NCBI GenBank assembly: GCA_030144725.1
Contig: JASKMD010000031.1
Coordinates: forward strand, 1,824,712 to 1,888,711
From: Haematococcus lacustris
Lineage: Eukaryota > Chlorophyta > Chlorophyceae > Chlamydomonadales > Haematococcaceae
DNA length: 64,000 nucleotides
Direction of reading: 5' to 3'
Shown: positions 41,097-52,121 of the stretch, piece by piece
How positions within the stretch are numbered: position 1 is the stretch's first letter
Layout: every line of letters starts with the position of its first letter
The notes under the pieces: generated by a model
Told to the model about the DNA's origin: nothing
What the model saw: the letters and a program-made list of their open reading frames with translations, nothing else
Database searches by the model: none
Program-made: the position numbers and the translations under genes

Positions 41097-42344
41097 TCAG
41101 CTCATGTGCATGCCCTCAGCCTTGATTAGCATGTCTTGGTACTGCTGCATGTGTTGTTTGATATAGAACAACCGCCCTATGTGCAATGACTGCTGCAGCT
41201 GCCCTGACTCAGCCTCGCCATGCGCCTCAGGCTCACCGCATGCCCCCTTGCACACAACAATCATGTGCTGCAGCCAGACAAGCAGCCGGCTATGCTCGAC
41301 ACGCAAATGGTGCAGCTGCCGCCCATAGTGCAGCAGCTTGCCGTAGGGGATTTCTGTGGATGCCTCAGCTCATGGAGCTGGCTCACCCCTCACCATGGCC
41401 TGGAGCTGCTCCTCTATGATGCTGACAGCTGCTGCATCCTCACCACTCCCTAGCGCCTGGTAGAGTGCTGCCTCTTTGAGAAGCTGACGAGCTGTCCTAT
41501 GCTTTGCCTTGATGGCGTTGCTTGCTGCGCGTGTCCTTGTCGCTCTGGCCCATACGCTCGCGTTGCAACCCCAGCTCATGCACATTGTGGTGAGCTGCTC
41601 CACCTGGGTACGGTACCTACATCACACCGCGCTGAACCAACTGTGCCACACCTCACCCTGAACACTCTGCATACTTTGCACCCTTGCCATGCCACTTGAC
41701 CTTTGACCAGGAGCACCAGGCCTCGTGCAATGAGAGGGCTCTCACCCTCAGCACTGCCATGGTGCTTCTCCATGGCGCACAACCTACCTGGAACTGGCAG
41801 GCAAAGTCATTGTAGAGATGCAACATGTTGCATGCAGCATGCCATGCCAGGAGGTAGTACACAAACTGCTCCGCTGTGCGCATGTTGCAGTACAGCGCTA
41901 GTAGCGGCACGCCATGGCAGCACACAAAGCCAACCACACCACGCACTGCACAAGGCTGGCCGGCTGTTATGTTGCTGGTCTCAGGCCTGGAATAGGACAG
42001 CGAGGTTCAGCAGTCATGTGCCTCACTGTCCACGCCTGCCAATCTTGCTGCTACTACCGCTGCGTCTGCTCCAGCTCCTGTTGCCTCTGCTGTAGCTCTG
42101 GCCGCTGCAAGTGCTCCAGACAGAGTTGCCCACTGTCATGCAGCTGTTGCACTGCGCCCTCCAACCCTGAACGATCCAGGTAGGTATCTGTGTCCTGCTC
42201 TAGGTCACGGGTGGCCTTGGCCACACCGGCATAGCTGCTGGGCTTGTTGCAAGCATCGCCAGCAACACAATGCACTTAGCCATCTTGTGGCACACCTGCA
42301 GCATGCACACACACACACGCACACCCATACACACCCATTGTCGT

Positions 42345-42393
<49 letters not shown>

Positions 42394-43211
42394 CACACAG
42401 CTTTCCTGCATGGCAGCAGATGCATGCGACCACTTACCTGGGACGAGCGCACAGATAGAACGGTCACTGAATGCTCCTCTGGGGAGTTGGGCCTGTAGGT
42501 CTGAGCGCTGTAACAATCTGGGCATGGAGAGAAGCCGGTCAATGGCCCGCAGGTAGTCAAAGAATGCCTGGCTGAAGCTGTCTGTTCTGATCTGCTGAGG
42601 TGGGTACAAGGCCAAAGGATGGTGAGCGGCGTTGAGGGCCTCCAGGAAGGCTACATGACAGCACACACAAACACACTTAATGATACGCATGGGTGGCGCA
42701 TGGCGCAGTCTACAGCGCAGGTGACTAGCGATGGCTGACCTTCCATGGAGACACCACACCCTTGCATCCGGGCATAGGAGCGCAAAACTCTCACATCATA
42801 CCACGTTTGAGCGTGGGTCTGGCTGCTAAGCCAGCAGAAGAATGAGAGAGGGTTGGGACTGATCGACTGATTGCATGAAGCGCAAGGGAGCGTCAGCTTG
42901 AATCGGTCCTGCATGCTGATGTACTCCACCTGCACCACCTGAAGTGGCTTCAGGGGGGAATATTCTAGTCTAGTTGCACCAGAGGCACAAGCGTGGTGCT
43001 GCCAATCCTCGCTGATAGCTATTTGAATAACTGACTGCAGGGCTGTCATTTGAGCTGCCAAGCGCTCCTGATGCTGTGGCGTACATACTCCCGCTTGTGC
43101 TGCTCCGAATTGGAACGGGCAGCGGCATCTGACCGCTCCCTGCGCTCCTGCCAAGGCAAAAAAGCTGCAGAATGCAGGTGCTGCTCCTGCTGCGGTTTTC
43201 TTGTCTGGCAC
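41097..43211 (-). pseudogene. KDZ-type (CxC-like) transposase, decayed, copy 1
   Basis: Minus-strand exons that fit the order of KDZ transposases as I know them. 43211-42730: FKLTLPCASCNQSISPNPLSFFCW, given in part, with TWYDVRVLRSYARMQGCGVS. 42652-42440: FLEALNAAHHPLALYPPQQI and SFSQAFFDYLRAIDRLLSMP. About 42275-42054: VAGDACNKPSSYAGVAKATR and a Gln-rich helix. 41946-41790: GVVGFVCCHGVPLLALYCNM and LHLYNDFACQFQ, the usual 'xCRHGxxL ... YDIAC' pair. 41603-41097: a helical C-terminus ending IKAEGMHMS. A stop and several exon joins are uncertain, and the N-terminus is missing. KDZ proteins are plausibly DDE transposases; I assign this by pattern memory, not by search. Confidence 0.62.
42345..42393. 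repeat. (ATG)16 run in copy 1
   Basis: Trinucleotide run, 49 bp. The equivalent run in copy 2 is 43 bp (54148-54190). Confidence 0.95.
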
Positions 43212-43321
43212 TGTGTCCGTCGCTAGTTTTGGGTGTTGTGGGGGATTTGGCCTGCGTTGTGGGGGATGCGGCTTGCCTTGTCTACATCCCCTGTAACCGC
43301 TCCCTTGGCAAGTCCCTTTTG

Positions 43322-43585
43322 GGCTGCGCGCTTGAGCTTATCGAAATAAGAACAGTCCAGGCGGGTGTTGGGCTGTGTTTGCTGGGCAGTAACCGCCCGC
43401 CCCTAACCACCTCTGGGCAGTCAAGGTTGCGCGTCAAAGCCTGCGGAGGAAGCCAGGAAGCTGTAGTGTGGGTTGCTAGTCGCTCGTGCTTGTCGAGTAG
43501 CGCGGATGGGCAATTTAAAACTTCCCCATCTACAGCCAACAAACTTCCCCCGTACAGGGGGAACTTTTACCGGGAGACTTGATTG
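43322..43585. repeat. Dispersed repeat inside copy 1
   Basis: Reverse complement of 37702-37968. It contains an open frame on the plus strand that is not conserved in meaning. Confidence 0.82.
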
Positions 43586-44841
43586 GAATTAGTACCGCCG
43601 GCTGTACTTGCCCTTAGAGCCTAAGGAGTCCACCACGCCATTGCGAAGCACCTCCACAATGCACTTGCGCTGCGCGATGTCGTGAGAGCGACCGGCTGAT
43701 TGGTGGGCGCACTTTTTTCGTTTACGGGGTTCCTGGCATTACAGGCGTATAGCAGACTGAGCGTTCATCGCATGCCGCACGGTGCTACGCCAATCGCACA
43801 CTTCACGGCGCCGGAATGTCCATGACATGGTTGTGTAAAAGGTTTTATCAGAGTTGGGAGGGTCTGACTTCTTGCTAGAGGCTGAAATGCTTCCAATGAC
43901 AAGTTCTCTCTTGATGGGTTTGGTCTTCTTACAGTGTAAGTCCAGTGATCAGCCTCGGCTACTTACACACCCACGACCACTCAAGCCCCTTAGCACTAGT
44001 GCATCTCTGATGCTCGCACCACGCACCAACTCGGGCCGCCGGCCATGCACCTCATCTACAATAAAACGGCATCGGACATGTTACCCAACATCGGCCATGC
44101 CCTTGCCTTGTGCCCTCCGTTTGCATCCACTACACAGTCAAGACGATGACCCGGGCTATCGGCTGCCTCAACCGCCAACGTGCAGCCTGGCGTCGTGCGT
44201 CCATTTGGCAAGGCAGGCGTGGGGTGGATAGCGGAGCTGCCCTTAGGTGCGGCTGCGGGGCTGCGGGATGGGCAGGCTCTGGGCAACCACTTTAACGACT
44301 GGGCTCTTTCCATTGGAAACGGGGTCGCCAGAGCCCCTGAAAAGTGAGATATAGCTCTGGCTCTGGCTCTGGCCCATTGGAAACGGGGTCTGAATGGCGT
44401 CTGAAGGCGGTGAATGGCATATGAGGCTGTATGCAAAGCCTGCACAGTGGTTGCTTTTGCTGCGTGTCGAAGTGGAGCATATGAGCTGGTTTCTCTTTGC
44501 ATTGCTGACACATGTGTGCCCCATGAAGTCCCGGAGCCCACAGCAACTCATCCTGCGGAACCTCTGGAGCTTGCAGCACAGCCATACAACTACCTGTATG
44601 ACAGTAGATATATCTGAATGGATATATCAACAATGTTGTATCCCTATCCTCATGTGGAGCCCCCTACACTTCTCCACAGCAGTGAGAGACCGGTGTGTGT
44701 CCCTAACCTAGGAGTCGGGACTGTGTCCCTAACTTATTCGCTAGAGCCCTTCCCTATGCACACTCCAGCGCACACACATCCCCTTTGTAAGGGGCAATCG
44801 TATTGTTTGTTTGTTTGGCTCATGTCATGATACACATGTCA
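43586..44841. other. Spacer in copy 1, no supported gene
   Basis: Contains ccattggaaacggggtc twice (44310 and 44375) around a gctctggctctggctctgg run. Short frames have no recognisable domain. The identical region in copy 2 is 55384-56639. Confidence 0.45.
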
Positions 44842-45135
44842 CTATCGCTGCCGCTGGTGCCGCCGCTGCCACTTCCGCAGCAGGCCACTGTCGCGCACTT
44901 GCACCCACTCCTGGCCCACTCTGCCTGGGTTAGGCATGGCGGGGCGGCCCAACCAGCTGCTGAGCTCGCGTGGGCGGCCCGGCCCGGCTGGAATGCGGGC
45001 GATGTTCAGCGCGGCTGACACGTCGCGGTCGTAGAACCTGCGGTTGATGACATTGCTTGTAGAGCACATCAAGCCCCGGATCCGGGACCGCGTCGCCATG
45101 TTGCGCACCGGGTACAGCCACCTGCAAGGCAACAT
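44842..45135 (-). pseudogene. Fanzor C-terminal exon, lineage B, copy 1
   Basis: Minus-strand frame RSRIRGLMCSTSNVINRRFY then YDRDVSAALNIARI and RELSSWLGRPAM, ending GLLRKWQRRHQRQR and a stop at 44842. RGLMC...DRDxxAALNI is the zinc-ribbon second half plus RuvC-III of the Fanzor/TnpB family. The aspartate pair is present, but the expected second cysteine of the CxxC is Ser/Thr. The preceding acceptor ggctgtacccggtgcgc region starts after gccttgcag at about 45121. Only the last exon is present at this locus. Confidence 0.75.
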
Positions 45136-47350
45136 ATGTCAATGCTCACTTGTAAGACCCTTCCTTGCCAAACCAAGTGTTAAGCCAAGCCGTGTATAGC
45201 CTGAGCAGTGCAGGGCACAGTCTAGACTCTAATGTAATAACTCTACTCCTACAGTGCGAATGCATCTGGCTACCCCTCCCATTGAACCACCAACCCCCCT
45301 AACGATAAGGGACAACGGCTTTTCCGGACTCGTTTCTGCACCGATTCACACGCGGATTGAAGCGTCGGAGAGCGGCGGCGCTGAGGCACACGCTGAGCCG
45401 GTAGGGCATGTTGCCGGGTATCCGACCCTACCAAGCCTGCGGACTTGATGTACGTTGACCCAGTAGCAGTGAGTCCCTGTTTCACGCGATGGATAGTGCG
45501 CGATGTGCGATGAGCCCGACCCCATGTCCAACATGATAACCAACATGCGCTGGCTCAGGGGCTCTGAAACTTGGAGGAGACCACAGTAGGAGCACAGCAG
45601 TGGCAGCTGCATCAATCCCTTGTGGATTAGGCTCCAAAAGGTGGGGAAACACTCCTCCATGCTGCCCACTGTGTTGATGTCAGTCTTACAACCATCGAAG
45701 TGAATCGAAGTCTCCAGCCCTGCGTCACTAGCTAGGGAACTCCACTATGGACCCCCTGCCAAGCTCTCAACTCTTCCCGAGATTTCCCAAGAGGGGTTTT
45801 TGAAGTTGCCATGCCCACATGCCTGCAGGCATGGGCTTGTTTTCCAAATTCCAAATCTACAAACGGCAGGGGGGCCAGACTGCCCGCTGTGCGTGTTGTG
45901 TGAGGTCTACGCCAGCTGGCAGCACTGGCTGGGTGAAGATCCATGTGGAGGGGGAGGCAGCTTTCTACAGATCCGGATGCAGTCACACAGCCATCGGCCA
46001 GGTCACAGCCCAGATGGTTCATGTCATCACAGCTTGCAGAAACCTGAAGCCTTCACAGGTTCCGCTGGCCCATAGAACTTGCGCTGAGGCTGCTGCAGCT
46101 GCGCATGCTGTGTGCCAGCGGCTGCGGGGGCAGGAGCCAGCCAGCCAGCTCCAGCCCATGCCCCGTCTCAACTCCACACCCACGCAAGCACCTGCACAGC
46201 CTGGGCCAGCCCATGCGCCCTGCCCCCACCATCTCCCAGACCAACCACCCTCGCACCCATCACAGCTGCCGGGGTCCAGCCAGCACCACCCGGCCCTGCC
46301 GGCACTGCTGCACCTACCGGGGCTCTCCATCCTCACCAGGCCTGCCACCAACCCTGTGACCTCACCTGCCGTGGAGCAACAGTCCATCATGTGAGTGCCC
46401 CTGCTGGATGATGGGTTGACATGGCAAGCCAGCTGAACAACATCAGTTGCACACTCAGGTTGCAGCTTGTTTCCATTCCACCTAGCACCCTTGTGGAAGC
46501 ACCACTCGTCACACTCCTGTGTGTGGTGTCATGCAGACACACCACTAAGGAGCAGGACAAGCAGACCATGCCCCCAAGCATGCCCAAGCAACAACAGGAC
46601 TGGGCCACCGCAAGGTGCGCTTTTCACTCCTCAGCCCTGACTTGCACCAGCCCTACCTTGCACCAGCCTTGCCCTGGCTATGGCCCTACCCTGAACTTCG
46701 CTGAACTGCCCTGCCCTTCTTTGTTCCTTTGGTCCTTTGGCTGCAGGTCAATTGTTGCTGCAATTCTCCAGCAAATACAGCAAGTACCCACAATGTTGCG
46801 CCTTCTGCGGTCACAACCTGATAGCAAGGTGACGCTACAGTTGTCAACAATGCAAGATGTTGAGGCACAGCTTGGCTGACTGGAGTTTGCGCTACAGCAC
46901 ATCATGCAACCCAGGTAACAAGGGAGGGAGGGGCAGGGCGAAGGGCAGGGGCAGGGGGTGGGGCTGGGAGTGGGGACAATGAATGAAGCACATGTGAAGC
47001 TAAATGTACACCTGAAGGGACAGCTACTTGCATGCTACCTGCCCTGCCATGATGTGCTGCAGGCCCTTCTCGACATCCCAGTTGGCAGCATTACGTGGGG
47101 AGCAGGGTCCTGGCACCCCCGCACCCTTGCAGCAGGGTGCCATCCACTTCGAGGTCAACACGCCGGCTGACAGCATGCCATCAGCCTCCATGTAGCCACT
47201 AATCCAGCCCCTGACCCAACCCCAACATGAGCCTAGCCCCAGCCCCAGCCCCAGCTTCAGCCCCAGCCCCCATGCCAGCCCCTGCCCTGGTCCCCACTCC
47301 TCCCCTCATCCCAGCCCTCGCCACCACCTCAGCCCTCAACGCCCTAGTGG
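45136..47350. other. Remainder of copy 1, weak plus-strand frames only
   Basis: A 191-codon plus frame at 45819-46394 (FSKFQIYKRQGGQTARCACC, GWVKIHVEGEAAFYRSGCSH, then Pro/Ser-rich) and a segment at 46745-46880 (SIVAAILQQIQQVPTMLRLL) are the most protein-like. The CxC and HxC spacing in the first resembles a small zinc-binding transposase N-terminus, but I cannot name a family. Near 47225-47280 is a gccccagccccagcc run. Confidence 0.35.
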
Positions 47351-47730
47351 TCAGCATGCAACAGGGCTGGGCTGTAGCCCCACACCCTAGCCCTAGTGGG
47401 TCAGCATGCAACAGGGCTGGGCTGTAGCCCCACACCCTAGCCCTAGTGGGTCAGCATGCAACAGGGCTGGGCTGTAGCTCAAGACCCTAGCCCTAGTGGG
47501 TCAGCATGCAACAGGGCTGGGCTGTAGCTCAAGACCCTAGCCCTAGTGGGTCAGCATGCAACAGGGCTGGGCTGTAGCTCAAGACCCTAGCCCTAGTGGG
47601 TCAGCATGCAACAGGGCTGGGCTATAGCTCAAGACCCTAGCCCTAGTGGGTCAGCATGCAACAGGGCTGGGCTGTAGCTCAAGACCCTAGCCCTAGTGGG
47701 TCAGCATGCAACAGGCTGGGCTGTAGCCCT
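47351..47730. repeat. 50-bp minisatellite, copy 1
   Basis: Eight units of tcagcatgcaacagggctgg... with a 50-bp period (47351, 47401, 47451 and so on to 47701); the last unit is one G shorter. The duplication ends inside the last unit. Confidence 0.93.
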
Positions 47731-47734
47731 AGAC

Positions 47735-47993
47735 CCTGTGCCCTAGGTAACGGCCCCTGGCAGATGCCCCAGCCATCCAGTAATCAATGGCCTCTTTGTA
47801 GAGGAACGTCTTGAGGGTGAAGGTCTTGTCAAGGTACACACGCAAAGTGCTGGACAGGTTGGCACTGAGGCTGTTGCGCCTCTCGTCCTTGATGAAGTTC
47901 ATGGCAGAAAAGGAGCGCTCCTCCTCCACTGAGCCTGGGACTGTCACAATTAGCAGTGTGGCCGCCTTGCAGAACTCGCTGAGCTGTAATAAG
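47735..47993 (-). pseudogene. hAT transposase C-terminal dimerisation domain
   Basis: Minus-strand frame VPGSVEEERSFSAMNFIKDE followed by RRNSLSANLSSTLRVYLDKT, the hallmark of the hAT C-terminal dimerisation region (SxxxERxFS...K...R..L). It lies directly against the end of duplication copy 1. The rest of the transposase is at 49020-49755 on the same strand, about 1 kb upstream. Confidence 0.85.
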
Positions 47994-48190
47994 TATTAAG
48001 CGGAGTACCAGACGCTTTGGGGTTTGCGGAAGATGGGATACATTGTTGGGGAGATAAGTAATAAGCGGAGTACCAGACGGGCGGTGGAGCAATTACCGAT
48101 GTAATAAAATTCACTCATTTTAAGGACGATTTTTTCGACTTATTACCGTTTTTTGCGCTGGATTGTTACCGACTTATTACATTATTACCT
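47994..48190. repeat. AT-rich TAATAAG/CTTATTAC repeat segment
   Basis: The phrase aagcggagtaccagacg occurs at 47998 and 48063; ttattac words recur at 48140-48187. It is clearly AT-richer than its neighbours and probably a small insertion between the hAT pieces. Confidence 0.6.
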
Positions 48191-48205
48191 AATCGCCCAG
48201 CACTG

Positions 48206-48484
48206 GTGTGCATGAGGCCCTCCATCACAAAGCCCTTTGAGGCCATGCCCATGTTCGATCAGAAGAGGGATGGCAAGCATTGGGACGATGAGTGCCTCAC
48301 CCTTCTGTGCTCATTTGCACCAGACAGCGTGATGCAGCTGTGCACCTTGGGCAAGAAGCTGAGCGTGAAGATGTTAAACGAGTATTGCAAGGCAGTGGGG
48401 TTGTATGTGCCAGCCAATACCTTGCGTGCTGACCTACGATACATGGTGCTGCTGCATTTAAATGAGCAGGCAGAGTGCGACTGA
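48206..48484 (+). CDS. 92-aa ORF with a SAP-like helical motif
   Basis: Plus-strand ORF MCMRPSITKPFEAMPMFDQK ... ending NEQAECD. The C-terminal half, SVKMLNEYCKAVGLYVPANT then LRADLRYMVLLHL, resembles the helix-loop-helix of SAP DNA-binding motifs (L..yC...GL...... ..L...L..hL). It lies between hAT fragments on the opposite strand, so it may be an accessory ORF of a transposon. No stop or frameshift inside. Functional status unknown. Confidence 0.4.
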   Translation: MCMRPSITKPFEAMPMFDQKRDGKHWDDECLTLLCSFAPDSVMQLCTLGKKLSVKMLNEYCKAVGLYVPANTLRADLRYMVLLHLNEQAECD

Positions 48485-48671
48485 GCTGGCTGTGTAAGTT
48501 GAGAAAACTGGGCTCCATGCGTAAAGTGTACCGCAGTTCACCGCAGCGGAGAACTCTGCATCCTGCGTTGTGGGTGTTGTGAAGCAGCATCCAAAAGGCC
48601 CATTGCGCAGAGCGAAATCGTTCGCGTGCCTGGCAGACTGCCGGTCAGGTTAGACAAGCAAGGGGAAAACT

Positions 48672-49015
48672 GGGTACCATGCTGTTCTCCACATTCAGAC
48701 CACCATTTGCTACCGCGATTGCACCGCTAGCTTCGGCGTGCTAGAAAAGTTAGCGGCTTCGAAGCGCAGGCCCGCAGGCTGAACATGGTTGTTTAAGCCT
48801 AAAGTTGTGTCCACGCAACAAGGTCGTTGTAGGTAGCTACATTCATACGTATAAAGTCTAAGGCCGGGGCCCGTCTCTCTCGCTAGCCAGGTCCGTTCAG
48901 TCGGTTGTACTGGGTAGCTCGGCTTCCTAGCTCCCGCAAAGCTGTGAATGTTAGTAATGCCCCGCAATCACATACTCCAGCTCCGAACCCTCCTATCTCA
49001 TAACATGTGCGGTGG
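48672..49015. repeat. Dispersed repeat, copy B (pair of 11285-11640)
   Basis: Homologous to copy A along its length. It lies between the body and the C-terminal domain of the hAT transposase, so it probably inserted there. Confidence 0.75.
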
Positions 49016-49019
49016 ACTT

Positions 49020-49755
49020 GGCACTGGATGACCTTCTGCTGCCCTGCTATGCTGTCAGCTAGGCAGAGCGGCTGCAACACCTCCAGCATTGGCTGGTAGT
49101 ACTCGAGGACCCACACGGCAATGCGGCAGTAGGTGCCCCAGCGGGTGACGCAGGCCTCCTCTACCTTCCGTGAGCCTGGTGGGGGGTGCTTGCGGAAGAT
49201 CATGCTGACATGGTCCAGCAGCCAGCATAGGGCGCTGTTGTGACCCCGGCGCTGCATGTATGCAGATTTGCCAAAGTGCACACACAGGTGGCGCACCGCG
49301 TTATGCAGGATGTGCTCGTAGCAGTGCACCACGTAGATAGGGTGCTGCTGGTGGCCGGCGCTGCTTGCTGCTGCTGACAAGAGCTTCACCACTCCACCTT
49401 GCTCTCCCACATTTGCATTTGCGCTGTCACACACGGCGAAGAGAAACCTGATCTTTGCTGACCAGTAGCCAGAATTGCTGAGGCATGTGATCAAGGCTTG
49501 GCATTGGCTCTTGGCGTCATGCTTAGGCAGATCAACGCAGCCCACCACACAATGCATCGCTGTGTACACGCTTGCAGCTGCACCCCGGCTTGAGGTGGAG
49601 GAGGGGGGTCCAGCAGCCCGGGCCGCCGGGCCACCGGCTGTAGGAGTGGAGACCACAGAGGGGACTGTGTTGCTGGGAGGTGGTGGTGGTGCGGAGCGGT
49701 GGCCTGGCTGGAGATAGTCCGACAAACGAAGTGGAGGCTTGACAGCTCTGGCCAA
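49020..49755 (-). pseudogene. hAT-type transposase body (RNase H-like region)
   Basis: Minus-strand frame starting MARAVKPPLRLSDYLQPGHR with a Pro/Ala-rich linker. It continues IRFLFAVCDSANANVGEQGG and YVVHCYEHILHNAVRHL, the catalytic D...CxxHxL-type block, then VEEACVTRWGTYCRIAVWVL, equivalent to the hAT TRWNS motif, and ends near GQQKVIQCQV where the dispersed repeat begins. The C-terminal domain is displaced to 47735-47993. The transposase would cut and paste an element with 8-bp duplications, but this copy is split. Confidence 0.75.
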
Positions 49756-49935
49756 ACGAGACTTGGGTGCTGGGGGTAGGGGTGGGGATGAGGTAGGGGT
49801 GGAGCTAGCGGTAGGGTAGTCCTGGCTCAGGGTTGGGCTTGGAGGTGGTGGTAGGGGTGGAGGTGATGACGGTGGAGCAAGGGCAGCAGCGGGAAGGCGT
49901 TGGAGGCGAGAGAACTATAGACGAACTATAGAGAA

Positions 49936-50720
49936 CTATAGACGAACTATAGAGAACTCCTGTAAGGCCTGGTCTCTCCTTGCCACTCGCTTCATCAGAT
50001 TACTACACTCTTTTTGCAACTGCTTGGAGTCTGCCATGCATGCCCTCAGCCGGACGCCCTTGTCCTCTGCGTCTGCCATGGCTGCCATGGTTGCGGCATC
50101 AGCAATGGCTACATGCTGGTGCAACAGCTCTGTCTCCTCAAGCAAGGCTGCGTTCAGTTGTTGCTCCTGCTCCAGCAATGCTGCAAATGCATGGGCATCA
50201 GAAGAGGCATCTGCCGCTATAGACGAGGCCTCGGCTGCAACAGCACGGGCATCTGCAGCGCACACTGCCGTTGTAAGCATCACCACTGACTGCTGCAGCT
50301 GCTCAGCACCCGAGGCTTGGTGAGCCAAACGAGCTTGGGCTACATTGAGTTGTTCCTGCTCAATCAATGGGGGTGAAGGATAAAATGAAAGGTGGAAGGT
50401 TGGCTCAATGGCCGGGACTTGGCTACTTATGGCTGGCCGTACCTTCAATTGTGCCAGCTCATTTGCAGCAGAGACGACGATAATGTGGGCATGGAGGTCA
50501 GCCCGCTGCAGTAGGTCATAAAGGTGCTTTTCCAACAGCTGCTGTTGCTGCTGCCAGTCCTGCTGCCGCTGCTGCCAGTCTTGCTGTTGCTGCTGCCAGT
50601 CCTGCTGCCACTGCTGCCAGTCATGGTGCTGCTGCTGCCAGTCCTGCTGTTGTTGCTGCCAGTCTTGCTTCTCCCGTGCATGCTCATCCTACACCTCTTG
50701 TAGCCGTTGTTTGGTATCAT
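49936..50720 (-). pseudogene. Coiled-coil protein with DWQQQQ repeats, one internal stop
   Basis: Minus-strand frame: DTKQRLQEV, a TAG at about 50693, then DEHAREKQDWQQ and six 8-residue units of the type DWQQQQQ (24-bp repeats, 50530-50680), LLEKHLYDLLQRADLHAHII, EQEQLNVAQARLAHQA, and a long Ala/Glu-rich heptad helix (AVAAEASSIAADASSDAHAF) ending ALQEFSIVRL. No enzymatic domain. A piece recurs at 11904-11935. It may be a transposon accessory protein given its position beside hAT parts. Confidence 0.5.
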
Positions 50721-51857
50721 TCAACGTCTGAAGACAACAATGCAACACCACATCAGTATGGGGGAGTGCACGATGGCTAGGCTGGGCTGTCCTGCCTTGC
50801 CTGGGCTTGATTCGCGATGAAGCCAGCAGTGCGCGACCATGGAGCCCGGCCAGTGGCTACTCGCTCGGCCATTCGAGCAGACCCAGCTTGGCTTCGCTTC
50901 GAGCGCCCGGTCATGGCTTACAACCATCTTTTTGCGGCTGGCATCGACCAAAAGCTAAACGGACGGCTCCGATGGGCGGAGAGGGGTCGTAGCTTCTATA
51001 CTTATAACTATGGCGGACTGAAACGACTTCAGTTTTGGGAAAAGGCCCCTGGCATGACCAAATTTTAGCTGCTTTTCATGTTTTACCTGATTACTACTAG
51101 CACACGTATCAGTTTGCAGGCATAATTATAAAATCGATGGAAGTACTTGATGCGGTTCCCCGGTGCTCATTGCAAGGCATTGGGCACATGTGGCATGCAT
51201 AAACATCTCTTGACAGTGTGTCCATCACCACCACTCGCCATAGACCGAGCTGATGCATGTTAAGGCCAAGTCAGCGCCAAGGTGCGAGTGTGTGGTACAG
51301 CTAGCTGCTGAAGAAGTTTCAGGCCCAAAGCCTCACGGCGTACCCCCTCAACCCGGCCATGAGACAAGCCTCTAGCAAGCAGCATGTAGCACACAATGTA
51401 GACACCCAGTAGGCACCTGGACATCGCCGAGGACATCGCCGCAATAGCACACATACTTTAAGGCGCAAATAAGAGCAATGGAGCGCTCCTGGCGTTGTGT
51501 GCTGGTCGGGGCCCCCGAACATTGGACGGGGTCGCGGACCAGCCAATCACCATAGGCCTGTTACTCTGAGCCGATGCTAACGTGCGCGGCGCTGCGTCAA
51601 GGCGTGCCAATCTTACATCGTGAGGCGGTGTATAGAGTTAGTTAGGTCCGTCCGAAAAATGGGCCTTTTTTGGCTTGCTTGTCTCACCTGACTGCCGGTC
51701 AGCGTGGGTGCCAGCAGCTCGGGCGCGGAGGCGCAAGCGCAACGCAAAGATAAGGCGTTCCGCGTTAAAACGACAACGCAACTCTCACCAGGCACGCCGC
51801 AAAGTCAAATGTCCCTTACGTGGTGGTTCAATGGGAGGGGTAGCCATCTGAGGTCTC
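50721..51857. other. No supported gene
   Basis: The frames at 50817-51068 are not recognisable. The region 51640-51790 carries tcacctgactgccggtcagc, partly echoed at 48632-48650 (gcctggcagactgccggtcagg), so small repeats are present. Confidence 0.4.
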
Positions 51858-52121
51858 TCACCTGAAGGACTCAGCCTGACCTGCCACCACGTTGGTGTGG
51901 GCAGAGCTGACCCGGCTGGTCCGGAAGTCATGCACCAGCACCACACGCTCGGGGAACTGCTTGCATGCCTCCCGTCGCATCTGCTTGACAAGCACACCCT
52001 TGTTGCCAATGCTGCCACTGCCACTGAAGCCTGCTGCCCCATAGGCCAGGGCCAGGGGGCGAACTGTGGCTGCCGAGTTGCAGCGTACCTTGGCACCCTT
52101 GACAGTCTGCAGCCAGGGCAC
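51858..52121 (-). pseudogene. Fanzor internal exon, lineage B
   Basis: Minus-strand frame LALAYGAAGFSGSGSIGNKG then FPERVVLVHDFRTSRVSSAH, ending AESFR at the donor CAG|GTGAGAG (about 51862). It corresponds to the block FFGAASIGTRGGWG...VVLVDEHRTSRVSSA of the complete gene at 19.9-23.5 kb. The acidic pair is VHDF here instead of VDEH. The next expected exon (RGLM...DRD) is present in the duplicated segments at 44842-45135 and 56640-56933. An upstream basic frame (52462-52145, QRNRQRKRNRNAS) may be unrelated. Confidence 0.7.

Larger units (their letters stand above)
40661..47730. repeat. Segmental duplication, copy 1 (7070 bp)
   Basis: Direct repeat of 52464-59528. The offset is 11803 bp up to a trinucleotide run and 11798 after 43525. 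Differences I noticed: two ATG units fewer in copy 2, one extra C at about 55321, and about five or six substitutions (for example 43155 C/T, 43985 C/T, 46336 C/T, 46382 T/C, 46696 A/C). That is roughly 99.9% identity. No target duplication or terminal inverted repeat at the borders. Confidence 0.95.

Noticed and set aside
42205..42560. His-, Asp-, Ser- or Ile-run proteins (for example poly-His on the minus strand)
   Set aside because: They derive from the (ATG)n microsatellite within an intron-like spacer of the KDZ remnant.
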